Assembly: GCA_037176905.1 (NCBI GenBank)
Contig: JBBBWG010032730.1
Span: forward strand, 1 to 41,389
Reading direction: 5' to 3'
Length of the DNA stretch: 41,389 nt
From: Azolla pinnata
Lineage: Eukaryota > Streptophyta > Polypodiopsida > Salviniales > Salviniaceae
The notes under the pieces are model-generated. The model was not told where the DNA came from. It made no database searches and was given only the letters and a program-made list of their open reading frames with translations. The translations under genes were made by a program, and so were the position numbers. Positions 1 through 9,890 of this stretch are shown one piece after another (within the stretch, counting starts at the first letter, position 1; every line of letters starts with the position of its first letter).

Positions 1-525
1 CAAATTGTCTATCTCCCGGTTCAGAACCCCAGCGGTTCCACCCGGACACATACATTTGGAGCTGTATAGCCCAAATATTACGACATCAGAACTTCAAACG
101 AAATGGTGTCATTCACCAGCCTCAAGTCATGATGGATTCAGGAAATTTCACTTGGGGGAATTGCCTTTCGATCCTCCTTATCAAACATTACAACTAAGCT
201 AAAAGAAATAAATTATTACAAAAAGATGTAAGCCGAGAAGGTGGGGGGGGCTAACCATTTTCAAAAATAACAGCCTTGCCATCGGTTACTTCGGATTTTT
301 TTTCTAAAACAAAACGAGAAACATTGGGATTTGCTTAGTAGCATAACATTATGGCTTGTGTGGAAAGGCATCTATAAAGCAATAAGGGAGCGCGCCTGTA
401 AATAGAATGGTTTAGAACATAGATCGTAATATTCTCATTCGCTGAAAATATGAAACTTGAATATACGAATACAAATACTACAAGTACAATATTTTACTTT
501 AATTTTTTTTAATTTATTTACCGAT
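1..525. other. gene-free stretch, AT-rich
   Basis: I see no coding region, RNA gene or clear repeat here. The 65-codon open frame near the left edge matches no family I know and has no splice context. Base composition becomes AT-rich from about position 400. Confidence 0.5.
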
Positions 526-688
526 AGTAAAGCTTGACTCGGGTTCGTATCTCACTTAATTCTTTGAATTTATTAGTAATCAATAAATGTACATTCTTAA
601 CTCGGGTTCTTATCTCACTTATTTCTTTGAATTTATTAGTAAAGCTTGACTCGGGTTCGTATCTCACTTAATTCTTTGAATTTTACTT
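526..688. repeat. short tandem repeat, 3 units
   Basis: Three imperfect copies of a unit of about 50-63 bp, each containing the core CTCGGGTTCGTATCTCACTT followed by a stretch ending in TTTGAATTTATT. Units 1 and 3 are nearly identical and unit 2 has diverged, so the array probably grew by local duplication. No gene association is evident. Confidence 0.75.
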
Positions 689-1880
689 AAAACAATAAAT
701 GGTTTGTTTATACTTTAAAGTCCATTTACATTCTTGAATAATAATTTTAGACTCAAATACAAATGTACAAATGTATTCTTGACTAAGATCCATGGTTAAG
801 AACGTCTAGAGAGAACCTTTGAAGAGTGCTCGATTTCGAGATGGGCACACACACATATGGAGTGAAGCTTTGAAGCATGCGCTTGTTGCAAGAGATTTTA
901 CTGCATTCGGCATGTAAGAATCGCATCATCATCATCGTTGTCATTGTCATGTTCTCACCCCATTTACAAAAGCAAAGAGAATGAAGCTTCGCAAATACGT
1001 ATAAAAGGGACCTTTTCTTGGTACAAAAAAACTCAATTTACTTGGATGGATGCAGATGCTTTTCCTAAACCCTTAATGTGTTGTGTCGGGACAGTGCATG
1101 GCTAGAAAAGAAGCATTGATTGCATCCTATCAAACCTTCGTTACTGCCACAATCTGTCGACGGAATGGAACTTTCAAGCCTAACGCCCCGAATCCGACAA
1201 GCTCACATGGACAAGGTGTTTCGACCACAATCGGGTTTGGTTTGGTGGCCAAACTTAAACCCACCTAACGCTAGCTGTCTAACTGGATAGAGAGCTCTTT
1301 GCATCATGAGCAGTTGGTTTTGTTAACGACAACTTGTGCATCACCGTCCCCATTCGATTTGCATTCATCAATGCACAATGGCATCACGTCGCCATCATCC
1401 CCTTTCCAATGGGCCTGGCTGTCAAGCTGGTTATTTAGTTAGTGACTCGATACCTAATGGATTATGGGTCGGCAGCTGAATCGACAAGCTCATGACGGCT
1501 GATTCCAAAAGGATCAAGAGGGCATGAATTGAACATTGTCGAGGGCTTCACAAGGGTCTGATACCAACAAGATTGAAAGGGGTATGAATTGAATATATCA
1601 ATCAATCATTTATATGATATGAGACACAAGTACAATGTGTGTTACAATTAGAGACACTTAACCCATTATCACAAAGTTAATTAAACAAAGCTTCCCATGA
1701 TTAGGGCTTGCGAGAGGTGTTTCAAGGTTTTTCATGCTTGCTGCAACAAGGGTGGAATGATTTTGACTTCGATAAAACATCTAAAAGAAACCAAAGGGGC
1801 AATGTAGCACGCAATACATTGATTGACTAAGAAGTTATTAGCAAAAAGGGGGAAAGAAACAAATAGGAGAAGGGAACAAG
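689..1880. other. gene-free stretch
   Basis: No recognisable gene or element. Open frames are short and have no homology I recognise. The stretch is less AT-rich than its left flank and may contain old, unrecognisable repeat DNA. Confidence 0.4.
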
Positions 1881-1884
1881 AATA

Positions 1885-2610
1885 ACAAGAAGAAAAGAAG
1901 CCAGTGTCGATCGATGTCATGATGTTTTGGGTGCCAAAAATAACATGGAAGAAGAAGAAAGAAAAACATGAAGAAGAAGAAGAACATCAAAAGAAGCCAA
2001 TGTTGTGTTCTAATGTTTTGGGCACATGATCTGAAATGAATAGAGAGAAAGGACACTTAAGAAGCCAATGTTGATATTCTAATGTTTTGGGTGCATGCTT
2101 TGAAATGCATAGATAAAAAGGACACTTACAAAGAAGAAGAAGAAGAAGAAGAAGAAGAAGAAGAGAAGCCAATGTTGGTACCTTGATGTTTTAGGCGCAT
2201 GATCTAAAATGTATAGAGAGAAAAAACACTTAAGAAGAAGAAAAAAAAGAAAAGAAAAGAAGTCGATGTCAATATCCTGATATTTTGGGCACATGATCTG
2301 AAATGCATAGAGAGAAAGAACACTTAAGAAGAAGAAAAAGAAGAAGAAGAAGAGAATCCAATATCAGTATCCTGATGTTTCTTTCAGGTGCATGATCTGA
2401 AATGCGTAGAGAGAAAGGACACTTAGTAAGAAGAAGAAGAAGAAGAAGAGAAGCTGATATCTGTATCCTGATGTTTTGCGCTCATGATCTGAAATGCATA
2501 GAGAGAAGAACAAATGCAAGAAGAAGAAGAAGAAGCCAATGTCAGTCAGTATCTTGATGTTTTAGGCGGGGCACGATGATCTGAAATGCACGGAGAGAAG
2601 GAACGCCGAA
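1885..2610. repeat. tandem array, ~8 units with GAA runs
   Basis: About eight units of 70-100 bp. Each reads roughly GAAGCCAATGT, then a CCTGATGTTTTGGG core, then GCATGATCTGAAATGCATAG, GAGAGAAAGGACACTTA and a variable GAA run. Unit starts fall near 1889, 1989, 2060, 2162, 2258, 2351, 2446 and 2532. The array ends about 200 bp beyond the stop codon of the minus-strand KDSR gene, so it lies in or just past that gene's 3' end. Reverse-strand open frames across it are repeat artefacts. Confidence 0.85.
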
Positions 2611-2808
2611 GAAGGAATGGATGGAGGTAGTATATGTATGAAGCACTAAAACCCCCCAAGGCACACCGGAGGCTATATATACTACGTCGTCAGGGGAGCG
2701 GAAGCGGACGAATAAGCGCACATGCGAGTGGTGAAAGGGCAGGGGAATACAAGAGCACCGAAGACTGGCGATGATGATCATCAAAGGGCTTGGGGGGGTT
2801 TCAAGGGT

Positions 2809-5800
2809 TCAATGCTGGGGCTTGTACGGCACACGGGCACCCCGGACGATGATCAGGTGATTGAAGGCATCGACGAAGAGGCTGAAGACGCGGCAAGGCA
2901 CCGCCAGCAGCAGCTCGAGGGCGAAGAGGAGCAGCGTGTCGGGCGGCACCACGCCGCGGCCGAGGAGCAGGAGGTGCGCGCCCATCACCTGCGTCCCCAC
3001 CATGAACCTCCCCTTCTTCACCGCATCGAGGGTGCACGCCGCGACGTGCTGCGGCGTGTCCGCCATCCCCCTGCTCAGCATGTTCACCTTGCCTAGCATC
3101 TCCGCTATCTCCTCCCCCTCCGTCGCTGCAAATCCGATCCGTTGATCGATCAATCCATAGCCCCATCGTCCATTGATCGATCAACCCATCCATCGATGGA
3201 TCAACCCATCGATTCGTTGATCGATCAATCCATCCCTCCATCGCCCGTTGATCGATCAACCCATCCATCCATCCATCCATGCATCCATCCATCCTCCATT
3301 GATCGATCAACCCATCAATCGATCGATCGCTGGAGTAATTAATCCGTTGATCAATCAACCCATCAATTGATCCATCCATCATCCATTGATTGATCAACCC
3401 ATCAATCAATCAATCACTGGAGTAATCCGTTGATCGATCAATCCATCCATCCATCCCTCCATTGATTCCATCAACCCATCTATCTAATCAATCCATCCAT
3501 CAATCCATCCATCCCTCCGTTGATCCATCAACCCATCTATCTAATCAATCCATCCATCCCTTCGTTGATCCATCAACCCATCTATCTAATCAATCCATCC
3601 GCCCATCTGCATTGAATGCCATGCCACAAACACTGGCATGCACAAGAATGCCCACAATCCTTCAGGTCTAAGAAGAGACAGGGGCATTCGTTCGATTCTC
3701 CGAACCGATGGAACAGGATAAGCTACTTAAACCACATTGGAAAAGAAAGCTATGGGTTTCTTACCTTCCTCGAGGAAGGCGGTGTCGACAAAGCCGGGGT
3801 TGATCACGGTGACCTTGATGTTCTTGTACGGCAGGAGCTCTGCCCTCAAGCCCTCCGCCAGGCCCCGCAATGCGTACTTGGAGGCAGTGTACACGGCATG
3901 GCCATACATGAAGAAGACCGACGCGAGCGAGGAGATGAGGACGATGGAGACCGGGTGGCTATGGCGATCTTCCATGCTCCACTCCTTGAGCGAAGGCAGC
4001 GCCTGATGGAGAGCATACACTGTGCCATTCACATTGGTCCTGATCACCTTGTCCACATCCCTGATGTCGGTGTGCTCCAAGTACCCCGCTTGCGTGATTC
4101 CTGCGTTGCAGACAATCACGTCGATCGGCCTCCATCGCAGCGAGGCAGCTACAGCTTCGGATATGGCGGAGAAATCCCCGACGTCGGCGACCTGGACCGT
4201 CAACAAGAAGCAGCAAACAAGCTATGAGTTTTTCCATTAGTGGTATAGATCTTAATGGCAATGTATTTAGTCATCATGGGGGATGACGCATCATTCCCTT
4301 TAGGGTTTCAGGTTTTTAGAGAGTTTAGGGTTTCGCGTTGCAGGTTCAAGCTGAGGGTTCCTACCAGTTGAAGGATCCAAAACCCTAAACCCTAAACGGA
4401 TAGATATCAGGGAATCATCCTAAGAAGGCAGCAGCACCATGGCATCATGATTAAGCTGGATATGCACGGCATGCAAGGGAAAACCTCATCATAAGGGCGA
4501 GCTGTAAATGGAGTGTGGCTAATGGCTGGTTAGCATGATACCGCGTTTATCTGCAGATGGATCATTTCCGGCCTCGGAATTCCATGTTTGATCTTGCAAA
4601 ACAAGAACGAAAATCTCTCCTTTCTCGCTCCCTCTCTATTCTGCTAAATGCTGATGCTGATGATGGTGATGATGATGCATCATTTTCTGGTCTCATGCTT
4701 CATGTTTGATCTTGGAAAACAAGAGCGAAAAAAACTATCCTTTCTCCCTCCCTCTCTATTCTGCTAAATGCTGATGGTGATGCTGATGACGATGCATCAT
4801 TTTCTGTTCTCATGCTTCATGTTTGCTCTTGAAAAACAAGAGCGAGAAAATCTATCCTTTCTCCCTCCCTCTCTATTCTGCTAAATGCTGACGGTGATGA
4901 TGATGCATCATTTTCTGGTTTCATGCTTCATGTTTGATCTTGGAAAACAAGAACGAACAAAATCTATCCTTTCTTCCTCCCTCTCTATTCTGCTAAATGC
5001 TGACGGCGATGATGATTGATGATGCATCATTTTCTGGTCTCATGCTTCAAGTTTGATCTTGGAAAACAAGAGCGAAAAAACCTATCCTTTCTCCCTCCCT
5101 CTATTCTGCTAAATGCTGATGCTGATGATGATGAGGATGCATCATTTCTGGTCTCATGCGTCATGTCTGATCTTGGAAAACAAGAACGAAAATGCTGATG
5201 GTGATGATGGTGGTGGTGGTGGTGGTGGTGGTAGGACTGGTGATGAAGATGAGGACGGTGGTGGCGATGGTGGATGGGAGTGATGATGAAGACGATGATT
5301 CTTGGTTAGAAAAACGGGGAGCTCCGATCGCCATAGCCGCGTGGCCACACACCTAATCATCTGCAGAACGCTCAGAAACATATGCGCAGGAGCGCTCGTT
5401 TCGAGGACACATAAGCTTTGCGTGCAGCAGAAGAGTTGCACAGCATCGCGCAGTGCAAGAAACCATGGAAACGCAGTGCAAGAAACAATGGAAACTCGCG
5501 CAGGAGAAGAAGAAAGGGGAAGAAGAAGAAGATCCGTCTCGGGGGAACACACAAGCGATCCCATGGCCCGAAGCTAAGATCGAAAGACAGCGGGGCGGAG
5601 CAGCGGATCTGAGAGCGTTACCTGGACGTTGATGCGATCGCCTGTGCATTCCGTTGCTTTGAGGAGGAGCTTGGAAGCGGCGCGGAGCTTGTCAGAGCCG
5701 CGGGCGACCATGGTGACGAAGGCGCCTTGCTGGAGGGAGCTCCGGGCTATGGCGAGCCCGATTCCGCTGGAAGCGCCGGTGATGAAGACGTGCTTGCCCT

Positions 5801-5960
5801 GCAGGGAGGGCATGTGGGAGGAGAAGGCGCAGCGCCATAGCCAGGTGAAGGGAGAGGCGGAAGCGGAAGGGGGGAGGATGAGGGAGACGAGGAGCTTCGT
5901 GGTGAAGAAGGTCAGGAAGAGAGCGGCGATGGAGAAGGCGACGATATGCAGAGGTTCCAT
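2809..5960 (-). CDS. KDSR: 3-ketodihydrosphingosine reductase-type SDR
   Basis: Short-chain dehydrogenase that by family reduces 3-ketodihydrosphingosine to dihydrosphingosine with NADPH, the second step of sphingolipid base synthesis at the ER. Exons (minus strand): 5960-5622, 4191-3765, 3125-2809; all junctions are GT-AG and phases match, giving 360 aa. ATG at 5960 precedes a hydrophobic N-terminal segment (about residues 5-30). The NADP-binding motif TGASSGIG is at 61-68, the NAG motif reads CNAG (141-144), and the active site YTASK is at 214-218. A hydrophobic C-terminal segment follows (about 310-345), as in KDSR/TSC10. Plant TSC10 is near 330 aa, so the length is acceptable. Exon 1 and exon 3 are GC-rich. 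The join between exons 2 and 3 removes some of the loop after NPGFVDTAF, so an unrecognised small exon is possible. Another ER SDR is the main alternative. Confidence 0.82.
3142..3605. repeat. minisatellite in KDSR intron 2
   Basis: Degenerate array built from GATCGATCAACCCATCCATC-like units with many TTGATCGATCAA palindromes. It fills most of the 640-bp intron between exons 2 and 3. The array has stop-free frames on both strands that are not genes. Confidence 0.85.
4301..4397. repeat. inverted telomere-type motifs in KDSR intron 1
   Basis: TAGGGTTT at 4301 and TTTAGGGTTT at 4324-4333 face AAACCCTAAACCCTAAAC at 4380-4397. The two orientations lie about 50 bp apart and could pair. This matches the plant telomere repeat or telobox. 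Confidence 0.7.
4573..5208. repeat. 115-bp minisatellite in KDSR intron 1
   Basis: Five full units and a partial sixth, with starts of the GTTTGATCTTGGAAAACAAG core near 4586, 4704, 4821, 4932, 5051 and 5165, so the period is 111-119 bp. Each unit continues with a TCC/CTC-rich stretch, TATTCTGCTAAATGCTGATG and a variable GATGAT run ending in CATCATTTTCTGG. Confidence 0.9.
5208..5300. repeat. GGT/GAT microsatellite
   Basis: GGT run at about 5211-5232 followed by imperfect GATGAAGATGAGGACGGTGG-type triplets. It continues the minisatellite to its left and lies in KDSR intron 1. Confidence 0.8.
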
Positions 5961-5967
5961 GGCGTTT

Positions 5968-6064
5968 CTTCCTTCTCCTTCTGCTTCTCCTTCTCCTTCT
6001 CCTTCTCCTTCTGCTTCTGCTTCTCCTTCTCCTTCTCCTTCTCCTTCTCCTTCTCCTTCTCCTC
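5968..6064. repeat. CTTCTC hexanucleotide microsatellite
   Basis: CTTCTC/CTTCTG repeats directly upstream of the KDSR start codon, probably in its 5' leader. On the gene strand it is purine-rich (GAGAAG). Confidence 0.85.
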
Positions 6065-6084
6065 CTTCTACTCTTCCATGCAGC

Positions 6085-6680
6085 TCTTCAGCGTCTTGAT
6101 CTTTTCTGCCGACTATTCTGCAGAATGAATCTTGATCTTTTCTGCAGACTATTCTGCAAGAACGAAGGCTTGATCTTCTCTGCTGCTTCTCTACTTCTTC
6201 CAAGCCACTATTCTGCAAGAATGAAGGCTTGATCTTCTCTGCTGCTTTCTCCGCCTTCTTCTTCCAACCTTCTGTTCTGCAAGAATGAAGGCTTGATCTT
6301 CTCCGCTGCTTCTCCGCCTTCTTCTTCCAAGCTTCTGTTCTGCAAGCACGAATCTAGACGATCCTTTCCGCTGCTTTCTCTCTCTCTCTCTCCTTCTTCC
6401 AAGCTACTGGTCCGCAGAAAGATATCGTTGATCTCTTCTGCTGCCTTCTCTACTTCTTCCCCAAAGCCACGGCTCTGCAGAAATGAAGCTAGATTGATCT
6501 TCCTGCGGCTTTCTCCTCTTCCAAAGCCACTGCTCTGCAGAACGAGAATCTTGGGGGATCTTCCTTCCACTTCTTCCCAAGCTACTACTCCACGGAACGA
6601 AATCCGGGATCTTTCCGCTGCTCCTTCTATCTACACTTCCAAGCTACAACAGCGCTTGGAATCTCGAATTTTCCGCTGCC
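6085..6680. repeat. 60-65 bp pyrimidine-rich tandem array
   Basis: Eight or nine degenerate units, each with a GATCTTCTCTGCTGCTT core, a CTTCTTCCAAGC stretch and CTGCTCTGCAGAATGAA. It lies 125-720 bp upstream of the KDSR start and may overlap its promoter. Confidence 0.8.
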
Positions 6681-6689
6681 TCCTTCCTG

Positions 6690-7160
6690 CTCCTTCCTTC
6701 CTTCTCTTCCTTGCTTCTCCTCTTCCTCCACCTCTCCTCCTCCTTTCCTTCTTCTTCTTCCTCCCTTTCCTTACTTCCTCACTTCCTTCCAGCTTCTTCT
6801 TCTTCTTCTTCCTTCCTCACTTCCTCGCTTCCTTCCTTCCAGCTTCTTCTTCTTCTCCCTTCCTTCCTTACTTCCTCACTTCCTTCCTTCCAGCTTCTGC
6901 TTCTTCTTCTTCCTTCCTTACTTCCTCACTTCCTTCCGTCCAGCTTCTTCTTCTTCCTTCCTTACTTCTTCACTTCCTTCCGTCCAGCTTCTTCTTCTTC
7001 TTCTTCTTCTTCTTCTTCTTCTTCTTCTTCTTCTTCCTTCCTTACTTCCTCACTTCCTCACTTCCTTCCTGCTTCTTCTTCCTTCTTCTTCTTCTTCTTG
7101 TCTGACCTCCTATGATTCTGTGTTTTCCTTCTGAGTTCTTCTTCTTCTTCTTCTTCTTCG
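6690..7160. repeat. CTT / CCTTCCTTACTTCC low-complexity array
   Basis: Alternating blocks of (CTT)n and CCTTCCTTACTTCCTCACTT, with uninterrupted CTT runs near 6988-7035 and 7138-7160. Long open frames across it encode only Ser, Leu and Phe homopolymers and are not genes. Confidence 0.9.
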
Positions 7161-7307
7161 CCTTTGCTTCTGCTGCTGCTTCTTCTGCAGAAGCTTGCGG
7201 AGCTTTTGTATAATGGCGCACTTCTGCGTTTCTCTCTTCTTTAAATGCGTCTTCTGCTGCCGTTCGTGCATCTCTGTCCCTGCTACCAAAATCTAATTTA
7301 TATTTTA

Positions 7308-7758
7308 GGGAGAATTACCCCCAAAAAAAAACAAAAACCAAAAAATCGAATTATTAATTACATTTTAACGCCTTGCTTTGAAATCACAAATTACAAATTA
7401 ACGCCTAATCTTATTTATCTTCCGCTTGAAAAAAAAATTAGCACCCGATTAATTCCGCCAGTATCGATTTTATCATTTGCTGATTGATCCCAATCGATTC
7501 CCTTACTACATTCGGCTCGCTAAAGTTAGTCGTTTTAGAGCCTAATCGATTGGTTAACACGTTGGTTTGGGTTTAATCAAGTGATTAGGCCTTAATCAAT
7601 CATCTGATTTGATGTTACTTGAATCCACAACTACTTGATTTGGGGTTAATCGATCGATTACGCGTTAATCTTAAAACTAGGCGTTGTGACTTCCAGTTTT
7701 TGTAGGCGTTAAAATGTAATTTATAATTTTGTTAGGCATTTTTTTTGTTAATTTTCCC
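7308..7758. mobile_element. MULE-type MITE, copy 1
   Basis: A 451-bp non-coding element flanked by a perfect 9-bp direct repeat, TATATTTTA (7299-7307 and 7759-7767). Its ends are inverted repeats: left GGGAGAATTA, right (reverse complement) GGGAAAATTA. Similarity between the arms extends inward through ACATTTTAACGCC on the left and its inverse GGCGTTAAAATGT on the right. The 9-bp duplication and G-rich terminus fit Mutator-like elements. The interior is rich in AATCGATT motifs and codes for nothing. Confidence 0.85.
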
Positions 7759-7825
7759 TATATTTTATATATATTATAAACATACCAATAATGTTGAATA
7801 TGCTCTACATATCTATTTTATATAC

Positions 7826-8285
7826 GGGGCAATTTTTTAGAAAAAGGCCGATAAAATTAAAGATTACATTTTTAACGCCTACCAGAATCCGATATTACAA
7901 AACTTAACGCTCTTCCACTAAAAATTAACACCAATCAATTCCGTTAACACAGCACCAATTGGTTTTAGTTTTTAATCGCTTCCCATGATTGATCCTGATA
8001 GATTCTCTTACACTATTCGGATAAACAAAAGTTAGTAGTTTTAAAATCTAGGTAATTGATCACCGGGCTAATTTGATAGTAATTGATTAACGGGTTAATT
8101 TGATATTAATTGATTGAGTGAGTATTAATCAATTAATCGATTCGGTGCTAGCTGAGCTCAGAATTAATTGATTTGGTGCTACTCAATCAATTGAATGCTA
8201 ATTTTTAAGACTAGATGTTAATCTGTAATTTTTACTTTTACTGGATCTTAAAATGTAATTTTGTTATGTGTTTTTTTTAATTGTC
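7826..8285. mobile_element. MULE-type MITE, copy 2
   Basis: A 460-bp relative of copy 1 flanked by a perfect 10-bp direct repeat TTTTATATAC (7816-7825 and 8286-8295). The left end is GGGGCAATT and the right end, inverted, is GACAATT, slightly eroded. The same internal landmarks recur: ACATTTTTAACGCC near the left end and TTAAAATGTAATTTTG near the right. Confidence 0.8.
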
Positions 8286-8295
8286 TTTTATATAC

Positions 8296-8711
8296 GGAAA
8301 GTTTTGAAACAAAATGTCTAACAAATTTAGTAACCACATTTTAATGCCTCTTGGAATTAAAAATTCCACTAGAAATTAACATCAAATTTGTTGATTAACG
8401 CTAAATGAACTACATTCTTGAATTACTAACTCCCGTTAATCGAATACAATAAGGGAATTGATAGTAAATAGCAATAGGAAGTTTAAAAATCAATGAGCAT
8501 GAAAGAGAGAGATGGAAGCGATTGGCAAGAGAAGGATAGAATCGATTAGCAAGAAATGATGTAGTAAGGAAAAGAATAAAATCAATTAGTGTGAACTAAT
8601 TGGATGTTAATTTTCAGTGAAAGATAAAACTAGGCGTTAATTTGTAATTTTAAATTTAGTAGGCGTTGAAATATAATTAACATATTTGGTACTCTTTTTT
8701 TGCTCCTCTAT
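8296..8711. mobile_element. MULE-type MITE, copy 3 (decayed)
   Basis: Starts directly after the target-site duplication of copy 2 and shows the same landmarks: CCACATTTTAATGCC on the left, TAGGCGTTAATTTGTAATTT and TAGGCGTTGAAATATAATT on the right. I cannot fix its right end or find a matching target duplication, so the end coordinate is approximate. Confidence 0.6.
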
Positions 8712-9369
8712 TTGATATATATATAAAAAAGACATTAAAATTCAATTCCCATATATTTCCACAAAATATTAAGGGCTAAAAATTTTGAAAGAGGTTGGGT
8801 TTTAATCAGGTCTGGTTTTCACATTACACCGTGCAAATCGAGCATTTGTCCGCTTTCACACATGCACTATGAGAGATAGAGATTCACAAATATGTATGAT
8901 AAAAGGAAAATTAGTTTAGCAAGTTTTCATAATTATGTTGTATGGGATCTTTGTTATATCATTTAGTGTTAAGGTACATTACAAGGTTGAGCTTGCCATA
9001 TCGCTACTTTTGAAGTAATATTGATAACAAGGGCTTTTTGGTATTGATTGTCATGTTATTTTAATACAAATTGTTGTTGCTTCGTATTCTTCTGATTCTT
9101 CTTCTTATTCTTCTTTGTCCCTCACTCCTTGCGAAAAGAAAGCCGGATTTTAAACTGCCCCATCGAGCGAGCGCCTCATTAAACTTGGATGGCATTTCGC
9201 GACGAACCCTCGTTGTTACGTAACGGATCGAGCCGTCCGAGGCCGTTAAAAACCCAACAACAGAAATATTTTTTACAAGCGTAGTTCTCGTCTGCAAAAT
9301 CAGGCGAGGATCAGATCTACCTTCCGTTTTTCATGTCGGATCTGCCAGAGGGGGAAGCCCAAGTAGGTC
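8712..9369. other. gene-free stretch
   Basis: AT-rich intergenic DNA. A 78-codon reverse frame at 9061-9297 (GC-richer, with an Arg-rich tail) matches no family I can name; I do not call it a gene. Confidence 0.4.
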
Positions 9370-9890
9370 ACCCGATTCCATCACGAGGGCTGGTGAAAGT
9401 TGGTGAGTTAGGTGACCAAGGGCGGGGATTAAACCGGTTCTTCCTTCTTTTGCTTTCTACTGCTCTCGGTCTTGGTTGATCTCTTGCTCTTGCGATTAAA
9501 AAAAGGCCTTGTCGGTGCATATGTATGATGAACAAATCGGCTAAAGGAATAAAAAAGACGGAAAGAAGCCCGGATATGTTTGGTTTCATGCCATCAATTC
9601 TCGGTGGCCATCGCACACAGATGTTCATCTGTGGCTTCAATGCGCCCGAGCCATGCAACAACAAGCCGGTTTTCCTTTAAGATGCAGTTGAAAAACAGAT
9701 GTAAATTGACCAGAACCGTTCAGAGCACCAGAATCGCCCTAGCCTTTTCCACAATATGAGCTGGTAAGTAATCAAGAGTTCGCAATTTAGCTGCAACCCT
9801 ACACAAGTTAGCCTTCTGGAATAGGCGAAAACAAAGGAAACATGCACATGCTTGAAGCTAGAGCCTTCTGACACTACCAAAGTCTCCACA
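9370..9890 (-). pseudogene. possible LINE RNase H remnant
   Basis: On the minus strand the reading VRWPPRIDGMKPNISG (within 9550-9630) resembles the start of the RNase H domain of plant L1-type LINEs (family pattern VRWxPPxxGWxKLNxDG). The catalytic aspartate is lost (DG reads SG), and the frame is interrupted. The similarity is short and recalled from family knowledge, so this is tentative. Confidence 0.3.

Noticed and set aside
2801..3409. Minus-strand frame of 202 codons over KDSR exon 3
   Set aside because: It is an out-of-phase shadow of exon 3 joined to the intron minisatellite; the KDSR reading in the other frame matches the family.
3142..3605. Regular GATCGATCAACCCATC units as a CRISPR-like array
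   Set aside because: Units are imperfect and lack unique spacers; this is an intronic minisatellite in a plant gene.
6293..7115. Long plus-strand open frames of 270 and 134 codons
   Set aside because: Translations are Ser/Leu/Phe homopolymers from CTT and CCTTCC repeats, with no start context or family.
9061..9297. 78-codon minus-strand frame with Arg-rich tail
   Set aside because: I cannot match it to a family; the tail comes from a TTCTTC-type run and there is no splice or leader context.
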